Positions 58,437-64,000 of a stretch of 64,000 nt of DNA are shown piece after piece. Position numbers and translations under genes: made by a program. The first letter of the stretch is position 1, and each line of letters starts with the position of its first letter. Origin of the DNA: Varibaculum massiliense. Lineage in GTDB: Bacteria; Actinomycetota; Actinomycetes; Actinomycetales; Actinomycetaceae. The stretch is taken from assembly GCF_900106855.1 (NCBI RefSeq), contig NZ_FNWI01000004.1:1488001-1552000 (forward strand), in the 5' to 3' direction. The notes beneath the pieces were generated by a model. That model had not been told where the DNA came from and did no database searches. It saw only the letters and a program-made list of their open reading frames with translations.

Positions 58437-59694
58437 GACTAACCTGCAGACGAGGGTATTGGGGGATGAAGGGTCATTCCCAACAAATCTGAATTCCCAT
58501 TCTTTCAAATTCTGTGGAGAAAACTATATCTTCGATGGAGACTCTGGAGGCCTGTTTGTGGTAGGGAATAAGTCCCTGCCACCGATGCAAACTTCTTCCA
58601 GAAAGAAACGGCAAAAGAATTTTATATGTGAGCCCATGATGCGTTCGCTGACGCTTTTCGTTGCCGAAGGTTGCAATTTGCGCTGTAAGTATTGTTATGA
58701 GGGAGTCCAGGATAGGCGTAATATGCCTTTAGATACAGCGATGAAGGCAGTTGAATATCTCTCCGAGCATGCTGTCCAAGGTTCGATGTTGGGCATTGAG
58801 TTCTTTGGTGGCGAGCCTCTTTTGGCCTATGGATTGATCGAACAGATTGTTCGGTACTGTTCATCAAAGCAAAACTTTAAGTATCGATTCTCTTTGACCA
58901 CCAATGGGACTTTACTTACACCTGAGAAATTTGATCTTTTGGGGCGTCCAGATTTCTTTGTTTCCGTGAGCCTTGATGGGCCAAAGGAGATCCATGACGG
59001 TCAGCGACGCACTCGATCTGGAAAGCCTACACATTGTCGCATCATACGGAATATACGACAGTTTCAGCAGGAAGGTAAGCGAATAGGCGCGCGTGCGACT
59101 TGGTTGCCCGGTTCTGGATTAGGGATTGTTGAGTTACACAAGTATTTGCTTGATATGGGATTCCAATCGGTTCGTGTTGAACCGGCTTATTCAGATTTTC
59201 GTGATTTGAGCGACTATCAGGAATGGGAATCGCAGGTGCATAGTTTGATAACATGGGTTTCTTCTTTGGCTGATGAAGGACGGTACGAAACGATACGTAA
59301 GCTCTCCTATTCCTGGAGTGTCCTGAAGCGTATTCACTTTGCGGCGAAGCGCTGTCTTATATGCGCCACTAAACCTACGAAGTTAGCGGTAAATGTGGAC
59401 GGCGATGTTTATGCCTGCCATAGGTTGGCTTTTGACGGGAATTATTCTCTAGGTAGTTTACACACTTACATAGAGTTGCGGCCTACTTTCGTTTGGGAGA
59501 TTGATGCCTCTCCCTGCACCTGCTGCTGGGCAAAGTCACTTTGTCTTGGTGGCTGTCCCGTTTCTGGTTTAGGTAATTATTTTGGGCGTGGAAAAGTATT
59601 CTGTGAGTCCAACAAGAAAATATATGAGTCCTGGCTAAAACTGTACGTTTCCATATACAAATCAGGAAAAATTAGGTTACTTTTTAGGCAATAA
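58420..59694 (+). CDS. Radical SAM/SPASM peptide maturase 1
   Basis: This protein of about 424 residues starts at ATG 58420 (MKPDGETN); a GTG at 58387 in frame lies within the peptide gene. Residues about 26-50 (SHSFKFCGENYIFDGDSGGLF) resemble the small N-terminal domain of SCIFF- and QhpD-type maturases. The radical SAM motif is GCNLRCKYCYE (Cys85, Cys89, Cys92), with FFGGEPL and SLTTNGTLL after it. The SPASM region binds extra Fe-S clusters through RCLIC, DVYACHRL, SPCTCCWAKSLCLGGC and FCESN. Such enzymes install thioether or carbon-carbon crosslinks in short peptides; the overlapping 30-aa peptide is the obvious substrate. Confidence 0.9.
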   Translation: MKPDGETNLQTRVLGDEGSFPTNLNSHSFKFCGENYIFDGDSGGLFVVGNKSLPPMQTSSRKKRQKNFICEPMMRSLTLFVAEGCNLRCKYCYEGVQDRRNMPLDTAMKAVEYLSEHAVQGSMLGIEFFGGEPLLAYGLIEQIVRYCSSKQNFKYRFSLTTNGTLLTPEKFDLLGRPDFFVSVSLDGPKEIHDGQRRTRSGKPTHCRIIRNIRQFQQEGKRIGARATWLPGSGLGIVELHKYLLDMGFQSVRVEPAYSDFRDLSDYQEWESQVHSLITWVSSLADEGRYETIRKLSYSWSVLKRIHFAAKRCLICATKPTKLAVNVDGDVYACHRLAFDGNYSLGSLHTYIELRPTFVWEIDASPCTCCWAKSLCLGGCPVSGLGNYFGRGKVFCESNKKIYESWLKLYVSIYKSGKIRLLFRQ

Positions 59695-59696
59695 AT

Positions 59697-61043
59697 ATGA
59701 AGTCTCCGCGCTGTGATTTTCTTACCACCATTAGAAAAGCAGATCCCCCCAAACTTATCTCCGTGGTTGATACAAAGGGAGTAAAGCACTGTGTACTGCT
59801 AAATGCAGATACTGGTGCGTGGGCAGAACTATCCGAAACAGAGAAAACTGACTGGCAACAAAATCGTCTTGAACCGGTAAACACTCGACGGCTACAAGCT
59901 ATGGGAGTTTTAGCAGATTTAAATGACCGATACGTAGATCTCTCCGCACCCTGGCGAAACAAGCCGCTTGAAAGAATAATTGTCAACCTAAACCGTAGTT
60001 GTAATATGCGCTGTGCATATTGCTTTTTATCAGCTGAAGCAACTCCAACTGAGATGATGTCTCCGCAGGTTATGCGGACTGTTGCTGCAGCCGGGTTGAA
60101 TAGGTCAGGAGAGCACTTTGTTTTTGATCTTCACGGGGGTGAACCTACTCTCTCCCTTATAACTCTTCGTCGGTTCCTCGAAATAGCGGAAGAACTAAGG
60201 AAGAACAGCCGTAAAGTAGTTCGGTATTCTATTGTGACCAACGGAACTCTTATAAGCGACGAATTTATTGAACTTGCTCTTAAATACCAGATTAGGGTGG
60301 GGTTGAGTCTCGATGGACCTCCGGAGATTCACGATATAGCGCGGCGTTTTCATTCTGGGAGACAGACGGGTGAAATTGTTTTAGATGGATTGGCGAAAAT
60401 GAGAACAGCTGGGGTCTCAGTTGAGGGAGCAATCTGCACCTTAGGAAAACATAATTTTGGTAAAATTAAAGAGGTCTGTGAATTCTTTGGCGGTTTGTCC
60501 CTACCTTTTAAAGCACGACCTTTGACTCCGCGAGGTAGAGGAGATTCTAGTGGTTTATCACTTGATCCTGGAGAATGGTTCACTGCTTTTGTTCAACTGT
60601 ACAGGCAACATGAGGCTGGCGTTGCTTACGTACGAACCGTCGAATCATTCAAGAAAAACTGTTGGTCTGGCGATCGCTCAAATGCTTGTCTGAGGATTCC
60701 CTGTGGTGCCGCAAATACCCTTATTGCCATTGATCCGAATGGCGACTGCTATCCTTGCGACGGTTATTGCGGGGATACAGATGTAAGAATGGGAAACATC
60801 CAACTTGAGTCTTACGATGCTATGGCTCAGAAACCAGAGGTTGTTGAACTCCGTAGCCGAACTAGCAACGATATTTATCTGTGTAATGATTGCGATTTCC
60901 GTGGAATGTGTGGTCCTTGTGGTTACTCTTCAAAAGCTAGTTATGGTGATGTCGTTCGCCCAGATAGATTGTGCGGAGACAGAATGAAAATCTTTCGTTT
61001 TCTCATTACCGAATGGCTGGAAAAATTTGGATATACGCAATAA
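59697..61043 (+). CDS. Radical SAM/SPASM peptide maturase 2
   Basis: This 448-residue protein starts 2 bp after maturase 1. Its N-terminal 90 residues are distinct (VKHCVLLNADTGAWAELSET), possibly a peptide-recognition domain. SCNMRCAYCFLS gives Cys102, Cys106 and Cys109, followed by DLHGGEPTLSL and SIVTNGTLIS. The SPASM end has ACLRIPCGAANTLIAIDPNG, DCYPCDGYCG, YLCNDCDFRGMCGPCG and RLCGDRM. It is clearly diverged from maturase 1, so the two probably do different reactions or act as a pair on peptide 2. A 6-bp-stem hairpin with T-run follows at 61215. Confidence 0.9.
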   Translation: MKSPRCDFLTTIRKADPPKLISVVDTKGVKHCVLLNADTGAWAELSETEKTDWQQNRLEPVNTRRLQAMGVLADLNDRYVDLSAPWRNKPLERIIVNLNRSCNMRCAYCFLSAEATPTEMMSPQVMRTVAAAGLNRSGEHFVFDLHGGEPTLSLITLRRFLEIAEELRKNSRKVVRYSIVTNGTLISDEFIELALKYQIRVGLSLDGPPEIHDIARRFHSGRQTGEIVLDGLAKMRTAGVSVEGAICTLGKHNFGKIKEVCEFFGGLSLPFKARPLTPRGRGDSSGLSLDPGEWFTAFVQLYRQHEAGVAYVRTVESFKKNCWSGDRSNACLRIPCGAANTLIAIDPNGDCYPCDGYCGDTDVRMGNIQLESYDAMAQKPEVVELRSRTSNDIYLCNDCDFRGMCGPCGYSSKASYGDVVRPDRLCGDRMKIFRFLITEWLEKFGYTQ

Positions 61044-61214
61044 TCGGCTGGTGGTAGGGGTCCGTCTTAATAGCATAGTTACGCCGATACGATTGGACAT
61101 TATCTGCTTATCTAGCCGGTTAGTTCGATTTTCGATTGTATTTTTTAGAGCTGGATACCGTTGTCTGGAAATCTTAGATTCACGCTCACCTCATCCCCCT
61201 ATGCACCATCCCGC

Positions 61215-61247
61215 CCGCTGCATAAATCAGCGGATAATTAATTTTTT
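61215..61247 (+). terminator. Weak intrinsic terminator after the maturase operon
   Basis: CCGCTG (61215-61220) and CAGCGG (61228-61233) flank seven bases, followed by ATAATTAATTTTTT. The stem is short but the T-run supports termination. Apart from this, 61044-61406 contains no supportable gene. Confidence 0.45.
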
Positions 61248-61406
61248 AGCGCAAAATAAAGTGTTATTACTCGAAGGAAATCCCCGGTACAAGGCAGGTA
61301 ACAGCATTTTGAACATTGGGGATGAGTTCGGATTGGAGGGGGATCCAAACGGGAATTACCCCTCTCTTTGAAGCCTTAAAATAGGCGCTGGGAGAAGGGG
61401 TAGTTA

Positions 61407-61850
61407 ATGCGTTTTCATTCTTTGCAATTCCAGATAAAGGGGAGCGCACAAGATGGTATTACCAGCGATGGGCAAGAGTTGGATATTGCCGACGAATTTG
61501 CCCGTCTTTTCCGCTCTTTGGGGTTTTAGGGAGTCCCAGATAGCTATGCCGGTTTATGTGTTACCCAGTTTGTCTACAACGACTATTCTCTTCTCGAAGG
61601 TGATTTTCTAGCTAAAGGTTTATGCCTAGACCTGCTATGTTACAGTGATTCCCCCATCCCGTTTAGTGCGATTTTCTTATGTCTCGCAGAAACGCTCAAA
61701 CGAACAGCTAGCTGCACGGTTACGGAGCTATCTGTTGTATGTGAACCTTATGCAGTTAGGACGAAGATTTCTAAAGGAAACGGTAAAGCGAATCTTGAAA
61801 GATTTATCGCCCAAAACAGGGAAAATAATTTCCTCCCGATTGCCCAATGA
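61407..61850 (+). pseudogene. 147-codon frame interrupted by one in-frame TAG
   Basis: From ATG 61407 the frame runs to TGA 61848-61850 with a single stop, TAG at 61527-61529 (codon 41). Before it the product reads DGQELDIADEFARLFRSLGF; after it VPDSYAGLCVTQFVYNDYSL and onward. About seven stops would be expected by chance in that length, so this looks like a gene broken by one nonsense mutation, of unknown function. A competing frame at 61645-61860 also reads like protein, so the true frame of the second half is not certain. Confidence 0.4.
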
Positions 61851-62108
61851 GCAACAGTAAAATACTCATGCAAAGATAAACAGGCAGCGGTTCTTGCATC
61901 TGGAGAAGTCCCCTTACCGATGTCTCACTGCTCCTTTCCCGAATTGGCATTACCGTTTTGTGGAATCTGTTCACGGTAGAGACCAGAAAAGCTGCGCCAT
62001 ATGGAAACGATTGAGATTTCTGCCAGCTAGTGCGACCTGTTCGGTGTCGCTGGAATTTTTGGGTTTCAAACGGAGGCTCCCGTTCGCCTACGTGTTCCCA
62101 GCTGCGTC
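61851..62108. other. Gene-free interval before yeiH
   Basis: I see no gene, repeat or strong hairpin. Open frames here are short, lack ribosome-binding sites and give no recognisable protein. It may be decayed accessory DNA. Confidence 0.4.
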
Positions 62109-63170
62109 CTAGTCGACTAACAAAAGTACGGTTCCCAACGAGACTGCGGCGATTAGGACACTTAGGATGATTCCGAGGAGGAGGGCGCGCCCTCCGGATT
62201 TAATCACGTTGCGCAGGTTTACCCCGGCTCCCATCGCGCCCATCGCTACCGTCAGGAGCAGGGTAGCAACCGTGCCTCCTAGGGTGTTGAAAATGCTATT
62301 GACAGTGGGGATGCCGGCCAACACCGAAGCTAGCACGACCGCAACCAGGAATCCCAGCACGAACCCGGGGATTAGGGGCGGGCGCTTACCAGAGCTAGCT
62401 TTTTCTGCTTGTTCGTGGCGCACTTCCACTACGCGCCGTTCGATAATCCCCACAATCGCCACTACGATTGCCAGGCAGGCTACCCGTCCCAACTTGGTGG
62501 CGGTAGCCAAATCAGAGATTGCCGGGTCATAAATGTTTGCGGCTGCTACTACCTGACCTACCTCGTGAATAGAGGCGCCCAGCCAGACGGCTGCCTGGGT
62601 GGGGGACAGGTGCAGTGCGTGGGCGGCAGCCGGCAAAGCGACGAGGGAGAGCGTCCCGAATAGGGTAACGCAAGCGATAGCAGTCGCGACCGCATCATCG
62701 GCGTCCTCGCGACTGCGGGCAGACACCACCGGGGAGATCCCGGCGACGGCAGAAGCCCCGCAAATAGCGGTACCGGAGGTGGTCAGGATTCCGGTGGCGT
62801 GACTGACCCGCATAAAATAAGTAAGTAGGTAACCCGCCACCATAGTGACCGCAACCGCGCAGATGATAGTCACAATCGCACCGGTGCCGAGCGCGGCAAT
62901 AGCCGGTAGTGACAGGCGAAAACCTAGCAGCACCACCCCGGTCCGCAGGATTGTCTTCGCGGAAAAAGCGATACCGGGTTCGCAGACAGCCGGAATCAGT
63001 TTCGTGTTACGGACGGCTACCCCCAGCAGGATCGCCACCAGCATAGATGACAGGAGGGGAAAAAACAGGTTAATCAGCCAGGCGATACCGGCAATTACGC
63101 CCGCGTAGGCTACCCCTGGCAACAAGCGTTTAAAGTTATTCCAAAAATCCACTTGCCATATATACCACAT
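62109..63170 (-). CDS. YeiH-family (UPF0324) putative sulfate exporter
   Basis: This 353-residue protein has about ten membrane helices. SAKTILRTGVVLLGFRLSL, TTSGTAICGASAVAGISPVV, ATAIACVTLFGTLSLVALP, WLGASIHEVGQVVAAA and GAMGAGVNLRNVIKSGGRA are the conserved family segments. YeiH proteins are annotated as putative sulfate exporters; direct evidence for the substrate is thin. The ATG at 63170 lies in a TATATATGG stretch that could be a -10 element, so the GTG seven codons in (VDFWNNF) is an alternative, possibly leaderless, start. Confidence 0.88.
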   Translation of the reverse strand: MWYIWQVDFWNNFKRLLPGVAYAGVIAGIAWLINLFFPLLSSMLVAILLGVAVRNTKLIPAVCEPGIAFSAKTILRTGVVLLGFRLSLPAIAALGTGAIVTIICAVAVTMVAGYLLTYFMRVSHATGILTTSGTAICGASAVAGISPVVSARSREDADDAVATAIACVTLFGTLSLVALPAAAHALHLSPTQAAVWLGASIHEVGQVVAAANIYDPAISDLATATKLGRVACLAIVVAIVGIIERRVVEVRHEQAEKASSGKRPPLIPGFVLGFLVAVVLASVLAGIPTVNSIFNTLGGTVATLLLTVAMGAMGAGVNLRNVIKSGGRALLLGIILSVLIAAVSLGTVLLLVD

Positions 63171-63575
63171 GTTTTAGGTGATGGAGCTTAGTGAACCGGC
63201 AGAGAAAACTCCGATAGAGGCAGATAGTTGATAACCGGCAATGAACAACCCGAAGAAAATAACTTTCAACTCGTCTGTCAGATATTTGGTGCAATCACTA
63301 GAAATATGCAACCAGCTACCCGCTCCCTTACTGTTTGTAGTACCCGCGCAAAATTCCTTCAATAATCTGCTAATAAACCAAGGTAAATTCCTCGTTTGCC
63401 AAAGCTAAGTACGACCCGGTCGACGCGCTCAAAATGAATGAGGCACCGGTCTAATCGCGCGCTCAATGTACCTAAGGTACGTCGTTTATGGCTGTAGCTC
63501 TGAGAGAGCCGGGAATGATTGCTAATTCAAGGTAAGGTGACTGATAAGTAACAATTTCACCAAGAAAGGTGTGCG
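63171..63575. promoter_or_regulatory. Divergent intergenic region with a 13-bp palindrome
   Basis: This 405-bp gap separates yeiH from the methyltransferase gene. A short minus frame at 63174-63362 shows no family features. GTACC-TAA-GGTAC (63468-63480) is a perfect palindrome about 95 bp before the methyltransferase start and is a candidate operator or recognition site. Confidence 0.35.
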
Positions 63576-64000
63576 GTGAGTGAAGTAGGCAGCCGGCGGC
63601 GGGCGGCGGAGCATTTCGTGCAACAGTGGACAGGTCGCGGCTACGAAAAGGGCGAAACCCACAGTTTTTGGCTCTCCCTACTGCAAGATGTGTTGGGGAT
63701 GCACGAAGTTTCTACCAAGTGCCGTTTTGAGCAGCGCACCCGGACTCGCGGTTTTATTGACGTGGTGATTCCATCAGCGCGAACCATCGTGGAACAAAAA
63801 TCTTCTGGCGTAAACCTAGATGGGGGTGAGCTGCGTCAGGGGCAAATAGTTACCCCTTTCCAGCAGGCGAAACGTTATGCCGATGCGCTGCCGAATCGGC
63901 AACGCCCAGATTTTATTATTGTTTGTAACTTCGAGCGTTTCCGCATTCATGATCTCAATAAAGAGGATCCGGCCGGCGATTTTATTGAGTTTTCCTTAGC
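63576..64000 (+). CDS. MmeI-like DNA methyltransferase, N-terminal part (runs off the window)
   Basis: A frame starting at GTG 63576, behind AAGAAAGG, stays open to the window edge (about 141 codons). FVQQWTGRGYEKGETHSFWLSLLQDVLG, RTRTRGFIDVVIPSARTIVEQKSSG, TPFQQAKRYADALPN and PDFIIVCNFERFRIHDL match the N-terminal endonuclease-like region of MmeI-family type IIL restriction-modification proteins and related class I methyltransferases. GFIDVVIP...IVEQKSSG contains the D...ExK nuclease motif. The methyltransferase and target-recognition parts would lie beyond the window. Confidence 0.85.
   Translation, partial: MSEVGSRRRAAEHFVQQWTGRGYEKGETHSFWLSLLQDVLGMHEVSTKCRFEQRTRTRGFIDVVIPSARTIVEQKSSGVNLDGGELRQGQIVTPFQQAKRYADALPNRQRPDFIIVCNFERFRIHDLNKEDPAGDFIEFSL

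Noticed and set aside
61027-61371. 114-codon frame after maturase 2
   Set aside because: It starts inside the maturase gene in another frame, has no ribosome-binding site and no family features.

Overview
The window is a chromosomal segment of an actinobacterium with intermediate GC content. The evidence is the gene content: a Glp/GlpR pair, a RamB-type regulator beside aceA-aceB, an NdgR/LtbR-type IclR regulator beside leuCD, a DUF3516-type Ski2-like helicase, and Actinobacteria-type rRNA. Gene order and the 16S text suggest the family Actinomycetaceae, possibly a Varibaculum- or Mobiluncus-like genus. The genus is a guess, because no database comparison was possible.

Layout. 0-12 kb: a partial SAF-domain gene, 5-formyl-THF cyclo-ligase, the cell-division group glp / rimJ-like / glpR, yggS, a helicase, an alanine/glycine symporter, a phosphatidylcholine-synthase-like enzyme, an unknown membrane protein and a flavodoxin. 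12-17 kb: glyoxylate shunt (ramB divergent from aceA-aceB). 17-24 kb: arginine operon argCJBDGH behind tandem ARG boxes, lacking argF and argR, followed by a large nested palindrome. 24.7-28 kb: an NrtR-like Nudix regulator divergent from a lone PTS EIIC-type permease, then tyrS. 28.1-33.7 kb: one complete 16S-23S-5S operon with T/G-rich leader and spacer and no spacer tRNAs. 33.8-43.5 kb: a glycosyltransferase, the IclR regulator, leuCD, murA-plsC-gpsA-ddl and an ATP-grasp protein. 43.6-50.5 kb: tRNA-His, rplU-rpmA-obgE, then nadD, a large Pro/Ala-rich membrane-anchored protein, rsfS and a histidine phosphatase.

50.6-62 kb is an accessory region. It begins at tRNA-Ala(GGC). A 20-bp copy of the tRNA 3' end recurs at 55.3 kb, bracketing an ABC exporter whose apparent promoter has a G9 tract in its spacer, and a serine recombinase missing its catalytic N-terminus. 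Next comes an AT-richer segment that looks like an undescribed RiPP (ribosomally made, post-translationally modified peptide) locus. It holds a 738-residue fusion of SagB-type dehydrogenase and YcaO cyclodehydratase, a 38-residue basic peptide with a Thr-Cys..Cys-Ser-Ser end, a 30-residue acidic peptide with Tyr-Ser-Asp and Trp-Asp-Asn motifs, and two adjacent radical SAM/SPASM maturases. Neither peptide is long enough for ordinary ORF lists. A decayed yeiH 3' end lies inside this segment and an intact yeiH lies beyond it. The window ends inside an MmeI-like DNA methyltransferase gene.

How the parts fit: most core genes form conventional metabolic or housekeeping operons with readable local regulation (ARG boxes, RamB, IclR, NrtR palindrome). 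The most novel material is the pair of peptide-modification modules at 55.5-61.0 kb.
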